From Croceicoccus gelatinilyticus (GTDB lineage: Bacteria > Pseudomonadota > Alphaproteobacteria > Sphingomonadales > Sphingomonadaceae): a stretch of 64,000 nt of DNA. Shown piece after piece: positions 9,077-19,163 of this stretch (positions are counted from its first letter, which is position 1; every line of letters starts with the position of its first letter). Position numbers and translations under genes: made by a program. Where the stretch lies: the NCBI RefSeq assembly GCF_018398395.1, contig NZ_JAHCBF010000003.1, positions 124,001-188,000 of the forward strand, read 5' to 3'. The notes beneath the pieces are model-generated. The model saw only the letters and a list, made by a program, of their open reading frames with translations. It was not told where the DNA came from and made no database searches.

Positions 9077-9469
9077 ATGCCCTCACCAGCCGAAACCGTT
9101 GACGCATTCCTGTCGATGTGGAGCAGGCCCGGCGGCTTTGCCGAGTCCGTGCAGCTCTATTTCACGCCAGACACCCGCTATCTCAACGTCGGCATGTCCG
9201 ACACGCGCGGGATCGAGGAAACGCTGGCCTTCATCGAAGGGTTCGAACAGGTCTCCGGCCCCGGCAGCCACATCCGCGTCGAGACCCTGTCCAGCGCAAG
9301 CGAGGGCAACAGCGTTTATAACGAACGCATCGACGAAGTCGTAGCCGCCGACGGGCGCGTGGTTGCCAGCATCGCAGTCATGGGCATCTTCGTCGTCGAG
9401 GACGGCAAGATCACCGAGTGGCGGGATTATTTCGACACGGCCGGTCTCACCGCGCAACTGGGCGGCTAG
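9077..9469 (+). CDS. SnoaL/NTF2-like protein (limonene-epoxide-hydrolase-type fold)
   Basis: 130 residues from the ATG at 9077, which has the strong ribosome binding site AAAAGGGGGA; an earlier in-frame ATG at 9017 overlaps the phbB stop and lacks one. The chain fits the small cone-shaped alpha+beta fold: ETVDAFLSMW at the N-terminus, YFTPDTRYLNVGMSDTRG, HIRVETLSSA, YNERIDEVV, then VMGIFVVEDGKITEWRDYFD, which is the usual family end with Asp and Arg positions used by limonene-1,2-epoxide hydrolase. The substrate is unknown; the family contains hydrolases, isomerases and non-catalytic binders. It converges on 9466-9885 with overlapping stop codons. Confidence 0.8.
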   Translation: MPSPAETVDAFLSMWSRPGGFAESVQLYFTPDTRYLNVGMSDTRGIEETLAFIEGFEQVSGPGSHIRVETLSSASEGNSVYNERIDEVVAADGRVVASIAVMGIFVVEDGKITEWRDYFDTAGLTAQLGG

Positions 9470-9885
9470 TTCGCCGGAGTCGCGCGCCGTCCCGCTTCGA
9501 GGATAGGCAGGCCACCTTCGGTCGGCACGTAGATGATCTGTCCTCGCGATTCCTCCAGGTTCTGGATGTAGAGGTAGCGCAAGTAGCCTTCAGGCCCGCC
9601 CAGACTGTCGGCAACGATGCGATTGGCTTCGGCCAGCCCCTTGGCCCGTTCGATCTCGGCTTCGGCTTTCAGCTTGGCGCTATCGAGTGCAGCCTGCGCC
9701 TCGAGAACGGCGATCTTTCGGTTCTGCGATGCCTGCGCCAGTTCCGCTTCGCCCGCCGTCTCCGCATTCCAGACGCGAACCGAATTGTAGGCCGCGCACG
9801 ATCCCAACCCGCCACCGACGATGACGAGGAGCAGAAAGGCGAGCGCGCCGCCAAGTTTCAAGATCGAAGCTACCGGATTGTTCAT
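9466..9885 (-). CDS. Membrane-anchored coiled-coil protein resembling the C-terminal tail of SPFH/prohibitin proteins
   Basis: 139 residues from ATG 9885, which has the ribosome binding site GGGGG five bases upstream; an earlier start at 9939 adds 18 unlikely residues. One N-terminal membrane helix (residues 11-30, ending in GLGSC, which could also serve as a lipobox) is followed by an Ala/Glu/Lys-rich helix (QNRKIAVLEAQAALDSAKLK) and then GLAEANRIVADSLGGPEGYLRYLYI and GQIIYVPTEGGLPIL. That ending matches the tail that follows the band-7 domain in stomatin and prohibitin relatives, but there is no band-7 domain. The gene follows gltD after a terminator. Function unknown; membrane scaffolding is a guess from the tail. 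Confidence 0.75.
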   Translation of the reverse strand: MNNPVASILKLGGALAFLLLVIVGGGLGSCAAYNSVRVWNAETAGEAELAQASQNRKIAVLEAQAALDSAKLKAEAEIERAKGLAEANRIVADSLGGPEGYLRYLYIQNLEESRGQIIYVPTEGGLPILEAGRRATPAN

Positions 9886-9940
9886 TGCGACCCCCAGAGA
9901 ATGAATTCCCGTTGAGTAGCCGCAAGTGTCGCAGCACAAA

Positions 9941-9970
9941 AGAAAAAGGCGCGCCCCGCGGGACGCGCCT
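9941..9970 (-). terminator. Terminator of the gltBD operon
   Basis: On the minus strand AGGCGCG and CGCGCCT pair around a C/G-rich loop and are followed by TTTTCTTTT. It lies about 25 bases beyond the gltD stop. Confidence 0.88.
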
Positions 9971-9994
9971 ATTCTATTTCAGCTATTCGGCCGA

Positions 9995-11431
9995 TCAGCG
10001 GGCGAGTTCGCTCACGCCCATCAGTTCCTCATCCAGCGAGCGGGCGCACTGGCGACCTTCGCGGATGGCCCAGACGACAAGGCTCTGGCCTCGGCGCATG
10101 TCGCCGCAGGCCCAGACGTTCTCGTCGCTCGTCTTGTACGAAGTGGTATCGGCCTTCACGTTGCCGCGTGCATCGTATTCGAGGCCAGCCTGGTCCAGCA
10201 TGCCGCTCTTCTTCGGACCGACGAAGCCCATGGCGAGAAGGATGAGATCGGCCTTCAGCGTGAATTCGCTGCCTTCGATCTCCTTCATCTCGCGGCCTTC
10301 CCACTCGATGCGGACGCATTCGAGGCCGGTGACCTTGCCGTTTTCGCCGACGACACGCTTGGTCAGGATCGCCCAGTCGCGGTCGACGCCTTCCTCGTGG
10401 CTGGACGAGGTGCGCAGCTTCAGCGGCCAGTTCGGCCAGGTCATCGCCTTGTCTTCGCGCTCGGGCGGCTTGGGCATAATCTCGATCTGCGTCACGCTCG
10501 CCGCGCCCTGGCGGTTCGAGGTGCCGACGCAGTCCGAACCGGTGTCGCCGCCGCCGATGACGATGACGTGCTTGCCGGTCGCGGTGAGCGTGCCGCGCGG
10601 GGCGGCGCGCTGTTCGTCGTCGCCCGCGTTGCGCTTGTTCTGCTGCGTCAGGAACTCCATCGCGAGGCGGACCCCGCTCATCTCCGAACCGGGGATGTTC
10701 AGCGTGCGGGCGTCTTCCGCACCGCCGGCCAGAACCACCGCATCGAAGTTTTCCTTCAGCGTCTTCATGGAAATGTCGACGCCCACTTCGGTCGAAGTGC
10801 GGAAGTTGACGCCTTCAGCCTCCATCTGCGCCGCGCGGCGGTTGATGAGGTGCTTTTCCATCTTGAAGTCGGGGATGCCGTAACGAAGCAGGCCGCCAAC
10901 GCGGTCGCTCTTCTCGAACACGGTGACCGAGTGGCCGGCGCGGGCGAGTTGCTGTGCGCAGGCCATGCCCGCCGGACCCGAACCGACGACGGCAACCGAC
11001 TTGCCGGTCTTCTTTTCGGGGACCTGCGGCTTGATCCAGTCGTTTTCCCACCCCTTGTCGACGATGGCGCATTCGATCGACTTGATGGTCACCGGCTCGT
11101 CCGTGATGTTGAGCGTGCAGGCCGCCTCGCACGGGGCGGGGCAGATGCGGCCGGTGAATTCGGGGAAGTTGTTGGTGGAGTGCAGCGTGATCAGCGCCTC
11201 CTGCCAGTCCCCTTCATAGGTCATGTGGTTCCAGTCCGGGATGATGTTGTTCACCGGACAGCCGTTGTGACAGTAGGGAATGCCGCAATTCATGCACCGC
11301 GAGGCCTGCGAACGCAGCCCATCCTCGGTGTGGGGAATCACGAATTCCTTGTAGTGCTGCAGACGCTCGGCCGGATCCGCATAAGTGCGATCGACACGGT
11401 CGAGTTCGAGAAAGCCCGTTTCCTTGCCCAT
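9995..11431 (-). CDS. gltD: Glutamate synthase (NADPH) small subunit
   Basis: 478 residues. The N-terminal cysteine clusters for the two 4Fe-4S centres are visible ([17 protein letters not shown] at about 42-58 and [10 protein letters not shown] near 95-104). The FAD-binding motif [19 protein letters not shown] and the NADPH motif [13 protein letters not shown] follow. GltD passes electrons from NADPH to the large subunit so that glutamine and 2-oxoglutarate give two glutamates. It starts 11 bases after the gltB stop on the same strand, as expected for a gltBD operon. Confidence 0.98.
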   Translation of the reverse strand: MGKETGFLELDRVDRTYADPAERLQHYKEFVIPHTEDGLRSQASRCMNCGIPYCHNGCPVNNIIPDWNHMTYEGDWQEALITLHSTNNFPEFTGRICPAPCEAACTLNITDEPVTIKSIECAIVDKGWENDWIKPQVPEKKTGKSVAVVGSGPAGMACAQQLARAGHSVTVFEKSDRVGGLLRYGIPDFKMEKHLINRRAAQMEAEGVNFRTSTEVGVDISMKTLKENFDAVVLAGGAEDARTLNIPGSEMSGVRLAMEFLTQQNKRNAGDDEQRAAPRGTLTATGKHVIVIGGGDTGSDCVGTSNRQGAASVTQIEIMPKPPEREDKAMTWPNWPLKLRTSSSHEEGVDRDWAILTKRVVGENGKVTGLECVRIEWEGREMKEIEGSEFTLKADLILLAMGFVGPKKSGMLDQAGLEYDARGNVKADTTSYKTSDENVWACGDMRRGQSLVVWAIREGRQCARSLDEELMGVSELAR

Positions 11432-11442
11432 AGTGCTGACCC

Positions 11443-14400
11443 TTATTCCGCTGCTTCGCTCTGAGCGGCGATGCGCTCTGCTTCCATGGCCTTGAGCGCG
11501 TTTTCATAATCGCGCGGCATCACCTTCACGAACTTTCCGATCGTATTGTCGAAATCGTCGAGCAGGGCGCGTGCCTTGCTGCTGGTGGTGTGCAAGTGGT
11601 GACGTTCCAGCAGGACCTTGATGCGTTCGGCATCGTGGTACAGCGGATCACCCATGCCCATGTCGTCGACCGAACGGCCACGCTGCGTCGGACGGCCTGC
11701 GCCGTCGTCCTCGTCGCGCACGTTCTCGACCTTGCGCAGGTCCACCATCGCGGTGTTGCAGCGCTTCTCGAACGTGCCGTCCTCGTCATAGACGTAGGCG
11801 ATGCCGCCGCTCATGCCCGCTGCGAAGTTGCGACCGGTCTGGCCCAGCACGAGGACCATGCCGCCGGTCATATATTCGCAGCCATGGTCGCCGGTACCTT
11901 CGACAACGGCCACCGCGCCCGAGTTGCGGACGGCGAAACGTTCGCCCGCGACACCGTTGAAGTAGGCCTCGCCCGCAATCGCTCCGTAAAGCACGGTGTT
12001 GCCGACGATGATGTTGTTCGACGGGTCACGGTCCGCGCCTTCAGGCGGACGGACGATGACGCGGCCACCCGAAAGGCCCTTGCCGACATAGTCGTTGGCA
12101 TCGCCGACGAGGTCCAGCGTGACGCCGTGCGCCAACCAGGCCGCGAAGGACTGGCCCGCGACGCCGGTGAAGTTCACGCGGATCGTGTTGTCGGGAAGAC
12201 CGCCGTGGCCGTACTTCTTCGCGACTTCGCCCGACAGCATGGTGCCGACGGTGCGGTTCACGTTGCGAACCTCGCGGTCGATGCGCACGCTCTCACCCTT
12301 CTCCAGCGCAGGGGCGGAGGCGGCGATGAGATCGTTGTCGAGCGCGGCTTCGAGGCCGTGGTCCTGCGTTTCGGTCCAGAAGAGCTCCTTGCCCTCGGGA
12401 ACGTCGACCTTGTGCAGCAGGCGCGACAGGTCGACGCCGTGCGCCTTCCAGTGCTTGACCGCCTTCTTCATGTCGATGCGGTCAACGCGGCCGATCATTT
12501 CGTCGAGAGTGGCAAAGCCCATCTCGGCCATGATCTTGCGCAGCTCTTCCGCCACGAAGAAGAAGTAGTTGATCACGTGCTCCGGCTGACCGGTGAAGCG
12601 CTTGCGCAGTTCCGGGTTCTGGGTCGCAACGCCGACCGGGCAGGTGTTAAGGTGGCACTTTCGCATCATGATGCAGCCCGCCGCGATCAGCGGAGCGGTT
12701 GCAAAGCCGAACTCGTCAGCACCCAGCAGCGCGCCGATGGCAACGTCACGGCCGGTACGCAGGCCGCCGTCGACCTGCACAGAAATACGGGCACGCAGAT
12801 CGTTGAGAAGCAGCGTCTGCTGCGTTTCGGCGAGGCCGATTTCCCAGGGCGAACCCGCGTGGGTCAGCGAAGTCAGCGGGGACGCGCCCGTGCCGCCTTC
12901 ATAGCCCGAGATCGTGACGTGGTCGGCACGCGCCTTCGAAACGCCGGCGGCGACCGTGCCGACGCCGACTTCGGACACGAGCTTGACCGAAACGCGTGCG
13001 CCCGGGTTCACGTTCTTGAGATCGTGAATGAGCTGCGCGAGATCCTCGATCGAGTAGATGTCGTGGTGCGGCGGGGGCGAGATCAGGCCGACACCCGGGG
13101 TCGAGTGGCGGGTCTTGCCGATGATCTTGTCGACCTTGTGGCCGGGCAGCTGGCCGCCCTCACCGGGCTTTGCGCCCTGCGCCATCTTGATCTGGATGTC
13201 GTCGGCATTGACGAGATACTCGGTCGTGACGCCGAAGCGGCCCGATGCGACCTGCTTGATCGCCGAACGCATCGTGTCGCCGTTTTCGAGCGGAACGAAA
13301 CGCTTGGGATCCTCGCCGCCTTCACCGGTGTTCGACTTGCCGCCGATCCGGTTCATGGCGAGCGCGAGCGTGGTGTGCGCTTCCCAGCTGATCGAGCCGT
13401 AGCTCATCGCGCCGGTGGCGAAACGCTTCACGATCGATTCCGCCGGTTCGACTTCGGAAAGATCGAGCGGCTTGTCGGCCTTCTTCAGGTCCATCAGGCC
13501 GCGGATCGTCAGCAGGCGTTCGCTCTGCTCGTTGATTTCCTTGGCGAACTCTTCGTAGTTGGCGAAGTCGTTGCCGCGGACCGCGTGCTGCAGGTTGCTG
13601 ATCGTTCCCGGGGTCCAGGCGTGATCTTCACCGCGCAGACGGTACTGGTAGATGCCGCCAACATCGAGCTGGTTCTTGTAGATCTGCTCGTCGGAATAGG
13701 CGGCTTCGTGACGACGCACGGTTTCCTGCGCCACTTCGGCAAGGCCGACGCCCTCGATGGTCGTCGCGGTGCCGGTGAAGTACGCGTCGATGAAGCGGCT
13801 GGACAGGCCGACCGCGTCGAAGATCTGCGCACCGCAATAGGACTGGTAGGTCGAGATGCCCATCTTGGACATGACCTTCAGGATGCCCTTGCCCACGGCC
13901 TTGATGTAGTTCTTCTCGACTTCCCACGCTTCCAGCGGGGCGTCCTTGTCGACACGCATCTTTTCGAGCGTTTCGAAAGCGAGATAGGGGTTCACCGCTT
14001 CGGCGCCGTAACCTGCCAGCACGCAGAAGTGATGCACTTCGCGCGCTTCGCCGGTTTCGACGACGAGGCCCGTCTGCATGCGCAGGCCCTGGCGGATGAG
14101 GTGCGCGTTGACCGCAGCCGTCGCCAGAAGCGCCGGCATCGCGATGCGGTCCTTCGACTGCGCACGGTCCGACAGGACGAGGATGTTCTTGTCCTGCAGC
14201 ACCGCTTCGGTCGCGGCCCAGCACATTTCCTTGATCGCCTGCTCAAGGCCGTCGGCCCCGGTGCTGGCATCCCAGGTCATGTCGATGGTGGCGGTACGGA
14301 ACGCGCCGTCGAGCATTTCCTCGACCGAGCGGATCTTCGCAAGATCGGCGTTGGTCAGGATCGGCTGGCTGATTTCCAGACGCTTGTGCGTGCCCGCTTC

Positions 14401-16083
14401 CTTGCCCAGCAGGTTCGGACGCGGCCCGATCATCGACAGCAGGCTCATGACCAGTTCCTCGCGGATCGGGTCGATCGGCGGGTTGGTGACCTGCGCGAAG
14501 TTCTGCTTGAAATAGTCGTAGAGCAGGCGCGAACGCTTGGACAGGACAGCGATCGGCGTGTCGGTGCCCATCGAACCGATCGGGTCCTCGCCCTTGAACA
14601 GCATGGGTTCAAGGAACTTGGACACGTCTTCCTGTGTGTAGCCGAAGGCCTGCTGGCGATCGAGCAGTTCGCCCACGGCCATGCCGGTGTCTTCAGCCTC
14701 GGGCTCCAGCGGCTCGAGGTCTTCGAGCTTGTACTGCGAGTGGTTCAGCCAGTCGGCATAGGGCTCTGCGTTCGAGAGCTCTGCCTTGACTTCCTCGTCC
14801 TCGATGATGCGGCCCTGTTCGAGATCGATGACCAGCATCTTGCCCGGCTGAAGGCGCCACTTGCGCGTGATCGTGGTGTCGTCGAACGGCAGGACGCCGC
14901 TTTCCGACGCCATGCAGACGAGATCGTCGGTCGTCGTGCAGTAGCGCGCCGGACGCAGGCCGTTACGGTCGAGCGTGGCGGCGATCTGGCGACCGTCGGT
15001 GAAGGCAACGGCGGCGGGGCCGTCCCACGGCTCCATCAGCGCGGCGTGATATTCGTAGAACGCGCGGCGGGCCGGATCCATCTCGTGGTTCTTGGCCCAT
15101 GCCTCGGGGATGAGCATCATCATCGCGTGGCTGAGCGAGTAACCGCCGGCCAGCAGCAGCTCGAGCGCGTTGTCGAGACACGCGGTGTCCGACTGCCCGT
15201 GCGGGATGATGGGCCACATCTTGTCGAGATCGGCGCCCATCAGCGGCGATTCCATCGTGCGGCGGCGGGCGTTCATCCAGTTCACGTTGCCGCGAACGGT
15301 GTTGATCTCGCCATTGTGCGCGATGAGGCGGAAGGGCTGTGCCAGCTTCCAGCTTGGGAAAGTGTTGGTCGAGAAACGCTGGTGAACCAGCGCCAGCGCC
15401 GAGGTGCAGGCCGGATCACGCAGGTCGTCATAAAAGCTGCCGACCTGATTGGCGAGCAGCAGGCCCTTGTACACGATCGTGCGGGTCGAGAAGCTGGGCA
15501 GGTACAGTTCGGTCAGGCCCGGAAGACCGTGCTTGATCGACAGATCTTCCAGCGGGTTCTGGACCTGCTTGCGGATGGCGAGGATCTTGCGCTCGAAAGC
15601 GTCCTGGTCCTTGCACGGACCGCCGCGGCCGATGATGGCCTGACGGATGACCGGCATCTGCTCGATCACGGTCTTGCCGAGGCCGTCGAGCGTGGTCGGC
15701 ACGTCGCGCCAGCCGATAAGGTCCTGGCCTTCCTTGGCAATGAAGGTCTCGAACCGCTTCACGACGAATTCGCGGGCAGCTTCGTCCTGCGGCAGGAAGC
15801 ACATGGCAACCGCGTAGTCGCCTTCAGGCGGAAGCGTCTTGCCGTGCTTTTCCGCCCAGTTGCGGAACAGGGCGTCGGGCATCTGGATCAGGATACCGGC
15901 GCCGTCACCCAGCAACGGGTCAGCGCCCACCGCACCGCGGTGGTCCAGATTCTCCAGAATGGTCAGACCCTGTTTGATAATCGCGTTGGATTTCTGACCT
16001 TTGATATGGGCGATAAAGCCCACACCACAGTTATCGTGTTCGTTGCGCGCATCGTAGAGGCCTTGAACCGGCGGAAAACCCAT
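11443..16083 (-). CDS. gltB: Glutamate synthase (NADPH) large subunit
   Basis: About 1546 residues. I chose ATG 16083, preceded by AGGTGAAA; a GTG two codons earlier (16089) is also possible. After a short leader the N-terminal nucleophile Cys of the amidotransferase domain appears in [14 protein letters not shown], although class II enzymes are normally processed so that this Cys is first. The central domain, the FMN-binding synthase domain ([37 protein letters not shown]) with its 3Fe-4S cysteines, and the C-terminal right-handed helix ([35 protein letters not shown]) are all intact. It hydrolyses glutamine and reduces 2-oxoglutarate with electrons from GltD, in ammonium assimilation. Confidence 0.98.
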   Translation of the reverse strand: MGFPPVQGLYDARNEHDNCGVGFIAHIKGQKSNAIIKQGLTILENLDHRGAVGADPLLGDGAGILIQMPDALFRNWAEKHGKTLPPEGDYAVAMCFLPQDEAAREFVVKRFETFIAKEGQDLIGWRDVPTTLDGLGKTVIEQMPVIRQAIIGRGGPCKDQDAFERKILAIRKQVQNPLEDLSIKHGLPGLTELYLPSFSTRTIVYKGLLLANQVGSFYDDLRDPACTSALALVHQRFSTNTFPSWKLAQPFRLIAHNGEINTVRGNVNWMNARRRTMESPLMGADLDKMWPIIPHGQSDTACLDNALELLLAGGYSLSHAMMMLIPEAWAKNHEMDPARRAFYEYHAALMEPWDGPAAVAFTDGRQIAATLDRNGLRPARYCTTTDDLVCMASESGVLPFDDTTITRKWRLQPGKMLVIDLEQGRIIEDEEVKAELSNAEPYADWLNHSQYKLEDLEPLEPEAEDTGMAVGELLDRQQAFGYTQEDVSKFLEPMLFKGEDPIGSMGTDTPIAVLSKRSRLLYDYFKQNFAQVTNPPIDPIREELVMSLLSMIGPRPNLLGKEAGTHKRLEISQPILTNADLAKIRSVEEMLDGAFRTATIDMTWDASTGADGLEQAIKEMCWAATEAVLQDKNILVLSDRAQSKDRIAMPALLATAAVNAHLIRQGLRMQTGLVVETGEAREVHHFCVLAGYGAEAVNPYLAFETLEKMRVDKDAPLEAWEVEKNYIKAVGKGILKVMSKMGISTYQSYCGAQIFDAVGLSSRFIDAYFTGTATTIEGVGLAEVAQETVRRHEAAYSDEQIYKNQLDVGGIYQYRLRGEDHAWTPGTISNLQHAVRGNDFANYEEFAKEINEQSERLLTIRGLMDLKKADKPLDLSEVEPAESIVKRFATGAMSYGSISWEAHTTLALAMNRIGGKSNTGEGGEDPKRFVPLENGDTMRSAIKQVASGRFGVTTEYLVNADDIQIKMAQGAKPGEGGQLPGHKVDKIIGKTRHSTPGVGLISPPPHHDIYSIEDLAQLIHDLKNVNPGARVSVKLVSEVGVGTVAAGVSKARADHVTISGYEGGTGASPLTSLTHAGSPWEIGLAETQQTLLLNDLRARISVQVDGGLRTGRDVAIGALLGADEFGFATAPLIAAGCIMMRKCHLNTCPVGVATQNPELRKRFTGQPEHVINYFFFVAEELRKIMAEMGFATLDEMIGRVDRIDMKKAVKHWKAHGVDLSRLLHKVDVPEGKELFWTETQDHGLEAALDNDLIAASAPALEKGESVRIDREVRNVNRTVGTMLSGEVAKKYGHGGLPDNTIRVNFTGVAGQSFAAWLAHGVTLDLVGDANDYVGKGLSGGRVIVRPPEGADRDPSNNIIVGNTVLYGAIAGEAYFNGVAGERFAVRNSGAVAVVEGTGDHGCEYMTGGMVLVLGQTGRNFAAGMSGGIAYVYDEDGTFEKRCNTAMVDLRKVENVRDEDDGAGRPTQRGRSVDDMGMGDPLYHDAERIKVLLERHHLHTTSSKARALLDDFDNTIGKFVKVMPRDYENALKAMEAERIAAQSEAAE

Positions 16084-16220
16084 TTTCACCTATCCTGTCG
16101 GGGCCCGGGCACCATAACCCGGAAATAAAATGCGACTCGCTCGCCGCGTATGCGCAGCGATATGGCGCACGGCACCCCCATGGCGATAGATTTGGATTTT
16201 TGCAACTGCACAGTAGACCA

Positions 16221-16253
16221 AAAAGGCGGCCGGGACCCCCATCCCGACCGCCT
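16221..16253 (-). terminator. Terminator of the 16274-17617 gene
   Basis: On the minus strand a 12-bp G/C-rich stem with one mismatch (AGGCGG.CGGGA with TCCCG.CCGCCT) is followed by TTTTTGG. It starts 20 bases past the stop and also shields the gltB promoter. Confidence 0.85.
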
Positions 16254-16273
16254 AGCCGATATTTTTCATGGTC

Positions 16274-17617
16274 TTAGCGCGCCGAAGGGTCGACCCGCAT
16301 CAGTTCCTCGAGCGCCTCACGCAGGCGGAAATCCTGCGGTTTCCCTTTCGGAATCACGCTTGGAGCGTTGTTATTGCCGAATTCGGAAGGTGGCAGACCG
16401 GCTTCGCCGCGCTGACCTTCTCCACCACGCGGTTGATGTGTACGCCCAAGGCCGATGTCGGACAGCGAACCGTAACCGGCACCGTCATCCTCGGCCTCTT
16501 CCTCGTCGTCTCCGGCACCGTCATACCAGTTCTCGTCGCTCGGTGCGGCGAACTTGACGCGGGAGTACTGGTCGGGTCCGGCGTCTGCGGCAGGCGCGGG
16601 AACAGGGGCCGATAACGCTTCGGGTGCAGGCTCAGGCTCTGCTGCCACGAGCGCGGGGATCGGCATCGGCTCCGGCATGGGTTCGGCCATGGGTTCGGGC
16701 TGCACCTGTGCGACCGGCTCGGCCACAGGCGCAGGCTGCATGATGACAGGCTCCGCCTCTGCCGCGACCGGCTCCGGCTCTTGCGCTGCGACCGTTTCTA
16801 CCGGCGCGGCCTCAATCACGGGTTCGGGCTCGTGCTCGGCCACCAGTTCGGGCTCTGCCGCAGGTTCTTCGGGCCAAGGCTCGAAGGCCAGATCTTCAGC
16901 GACGGGCGCGTCGTTCCATTCGTCGGCGGCCGACTCTGCTTCGCGTGCCTCGATCGGGTCTTCGTCCTGCTCGGCCGGGAACGGCTCGGGCGCAGTCCAC
17001 TGGGCGGCTGGCTCCTCCTCCACCGGCGATGCGGGCGGAGCGTCAGCTACCTCGGGCTGCGAACGCGGCGGCGGCGGGACATCTCCGAATTCGGCCCATT
17101 CGTCATCGGCGCTGCCCGCGCTTTCGGGACGCTGCGCCTCTTCGCGATAGGCGAACGAATCGTGGTGATCGTCCTGTTCGCTACCGGCAGGTGCGGGATA
17201 TTCGCTGGCGTGCGGATGTTCGAGCCCGAGTTCCTTGAACGAAACCGCGACCGGCTTGGTCGGAGCGGCGTTCGGATCTTCGTAGCGGGGAACGACCGAA
17301 TCCTGCTTCTTTTCGCCATCGACGAGGTGGCGGCGCAGGCGCGGCACGGCTTCGGCCGCATCGTGGCGGCTGCCCGGGGCTTCCTTCGGGCGATGGCGCA
17401 GCATCCCGGCGATCTGCGAACCCATGAGAAAACCGATGAGGCCGAACAGGCCATGCGCGACCATGCGGGCCATCGAAAGGTCGACACTGCCCGACAGGCC
17501 AAGCGCCGCGATCGAGCGGGCGAGCACTGCATCGGGAATAAACATGACAGCGGCCACGCCCGCACCGGCACCGCCGATTCGCAGCAAAAGGCCGACAATC
17601 TTCATCACAGCGTCCAT
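16274..17617 (-). CDS. Membrane protein with long Pro/Glu/Ala-rich cytoplasmic region
   Basis: 447 residues. Two membrane helices lie at the N-terminus (about residues 5-25 and 50-68), followed by a basic stretch and about 250 residues dominated by Pro, Glu and Ala with repeated EPEP, AEPV and MPEPMP elements. A conserved-looking C-terminal piece follows (DNWYDGAGDDEEE, then KGKPQDFRLREALEELMRVDPSAR). The C-terminal LREALEELMRVD suggests a short folded or protein-binding helix at the end of a disordered tether. I do not recognise a family and make no functional claim. It is a single-gene unit between gltB and the PHB depolymerase, with a terminator just after the stop. Confidence 0.75.
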   Translation of the reverse strand: MDAVMKIVGLLLRIGGAGAGVAAVMFIPDAVLARSIAALGLSGSVDLSMARMVAHGLFGLIGFLMGSQIAGMLRHRPKEAPGSRHDAAEAVPRLRRHLVDGEKKQDSVVPRYEDPNAAPTKPVAVSFKELGLEHPHASEYPAPAGSEQDDHHDSFAYREEAQRPESAGSADDEWAEFGDVPPPPRSQPEVADAPPASPVEEEPAAQWTAPEPFPAEQDEDPIEAREAESAADEWNDAPVAEDLAFEPWPEEPAAEPELVAEHEPEPVIEAAPVETVAAQEPEPVAAEAEPVIMQPAPVAEPVAQVQPEPMAEPMPEPMPIPALVAAEPEPAPEALSAPVPAPAADAGPDQYSRVKFAAPSDENWYDGAGDDEEEAEDDGAGYGSLSDIGLGRTHQPRGGEGQRGEAGLPPSEFGNNNAPSVIPKGKPQDFRLREALEELMRVDPSAR

Positions 17618-17698
17618 TCGTCTTCTTTCGCAGGGTTTGCGAGAAGATGTCTTAAACGGACTTGGTAAATGCAGTGATAACGAAGCGTTAGGTGTCGT

Positions 17699-17725
17699 GG
17701 TGGCGACGCATGCTCGGTCGCCACC
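17699..17725 (-). terminator. Hairpin downstream of the PHB depolymerase
   Basis: GGTGGCGAC and GTCGCCACC make a perfect 9-bp stem with a 9-base loop, 15 bases beyond the stop at 17740. It lacks a T run, so termination efficiency is uncertain. Confidence 0.5.
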
Positions 17726-17739
17726 TCAACCCATTGATA

Positions 17740-18984
17740 TCAGGCGACGGCCTGCAGCTTGCCGCGGCGATGGTCGGCCATCCACTGTTCCACGATCGGG
17801 GCGATGCTGCCGCGCCACTTCGAACCGTTGAAGATGCCGTAGTGACCGACCGCGGGGGCAAGGTGGTACAGCTTCTTGTCGTCGGGAAGGTTGGGCGTCA
17901 GGCCCATCGCGGCCTTCGTCTGCCCCACGCCGGAAATATCGTCGCGTTCGCCTTCCACGCACAGAATCGCGGTGTCGGTGATCGCGCCAAGATCGACCGT
18001 CTTGCCCTTGTGGGTCAGCAGACCGCGCGGCAGCAGGTATTCCTTGAACACGGCGTTCACGGTCTGGAGATAGAACTCCGCCGTCATGTCGCACACGGCG
18101 AGATATTCGTCGTAGAAAATCTTCGTCGCCTCGGCACTTTCGCCGTCGCCGACGACGAGATGTTTGAACATCGCGTAGTGGCTCATCATGTGGTTGCCCA
18201 GGTTCATAGACATGAAGCCGGCAAGCTGCAGGAAACCGGGATATACGCGGCGTCCGGCACCCGGATAGTGCAGCGGCACTGTCTGGATCAGGTTCTGCTT
18301 GAACCATGCCATCGGACGCGAGGTCGCCATCTCGTTGACTTCGGTCGGCGCTTCGCGGGTATCGATCGGGCCACCCATCATCGTCAGCGTGGCGGGACGG
18401 CAGGGATTGCCTTCCTCTGCCATGATCGCGGTTGCCGCAAAGGCGGGAACCGACGGCTGGCACACGGCCATGACATTCGCGCCCGGACCGATGAATTCGA
18501 GGAAATCGATCACATAGTCGATGTACGCGTCGAGATCGAAGATGCCTTCCGACATCGGCACCATCTTCGCGTCGGTCCAGTCGGTGATGTAGACTTCGGC
18601 ATTTTCGAGCATACGCTCGACCGTGCCGCGCAGAAGCGTGGCGTAGTGACCGCTCATCGGAGCGACGATCAGCAGGCGCGGCGGGTCCTTGGGCAGGCCG
18701 TCGTGCGTGAATTTCTTGAGATTGCCGAAAGGCTTGTGCAGCACATCGGCTTCGGCGACTTCGAAAGTCTTTCCGTCACGTTCGACGTGGGTAATGCCGA
18801 AAGCGGGTTTTGCGCGCGGCGATGCGGCATGCGCAAAGACTTCCATGGCAGAGGAAATGGCAGGGCCAAAGCCGGTGTAGCCAAGCGGATTGCGCGGGTT
18901 GCCGAGCCATTCGGCACCGACCGAAGCGGCAGCGCTCGCGCTGGACAGCCAGGCCTTCTGAAGCTCGTAAATCTGGTAGAGCAA
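17740..18984 (-). CDS. phaZ: Intracellular poly-3-hydroxybutyrate depolymerase
   Basis: 414 residues from a TTG at 18984. Upstream in-frame codons exist, but only this start has an ideal ribosome binding site (AGGAGGA, 7 bases away), and it gives the usual family N-terminus MLYQIYELQKAWL. The sequence matches intracellular PhaZ of the Cupriavidus type: FGITHVERDGKTFEVAEADV, LLIVAPMSGHYATLLRGTVERM, the VMAVCQPSVPAFAAT segment carrying the proposed nucleophile Cys, TMMGGPIDTREAPTEVN, and the C-terminal GHYGIFNGSKWRGSIAPIVEQWM. It degrades stored PHB in the cytoplasm. Start choice is mine; family call is strong. Confidence 0.93.
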   Translation of the reverse strand: MLYQIYELQKAWLSSASAAASVGAEWLGNPRNPLGYTGFGPAISSAMEVFAHAASPRAKPAFGITHVERDGKTFEVAEADVLHKPFGNLKKFTHDGLPKDPPRLLIVAPMSGHYATLLRGTVERMLENAEVYITDWTDAKMVPMSEGIFDLDAYIDYVIDFLEFIGPGANVMAVCQPSVPAFAATAIMAEEGNPCRPATLTMMGGPIDTREAPTEVNEMATSRPMAWFKQNLIQTVPLHYPGAGRRVYPGFLQLAGFMSMNLGNHMMSHYAMFKHLVVGDGESAEATKIFYDEYLAVCDMTAEFYLQTVNAVFKEYLLPRGLLTHKGKTVDLGAITDTAILCVEGERDDISGVGQTKAAMGLTPNLPDDKKLYHLAPAVGHYGIFNGSKWRGSIAPIVEQWMADHRRGKLQAVA

Positions 18985-19038
18985 GAGTGGTCCTCCTCGT
19001 ATCTCCTCCACCGCCAATATCGGCGGTTGCGCCTCTCG

Positions 19039-19064
19039 TTGCAATGCACAAGATTATTTTGCAG
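19039..19064. promoter_or_regulatory. TTGC-rich element upstream of phaZ
   Basis: TTGCA-AT-GCACAA at 19039-19051, then an AT-rich spacer and TTTTGC. The same TTGCA-NN-GCACAA string recurs at 43361-43373. It sits 55 bases before the phaZ start. It resembles TGC-rich PHB-regulator sites; the assignment is tentative. Confidence 0.35.
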
Positions 19065-19163
19065 TCGCGAGAGAGGTTTGACCTGCCGTAAACGGCAACG
19101 CCGGTGAGGATTAGACCCTCGGCGCACTTGGCCCTGCCTCGCCTTTGGGCTAGGCCCCGCGCC

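Noticed and set aside
11590..16128. Very long plus-strand open frame opposite gltB (about 1500 codons)
   Set aside because: It mirrors gltB codon by codon; its residues are dominated by Arg/Val/His/Asp as expected of an antisense frame in high-GC DNA, and gltB is unambiguous.
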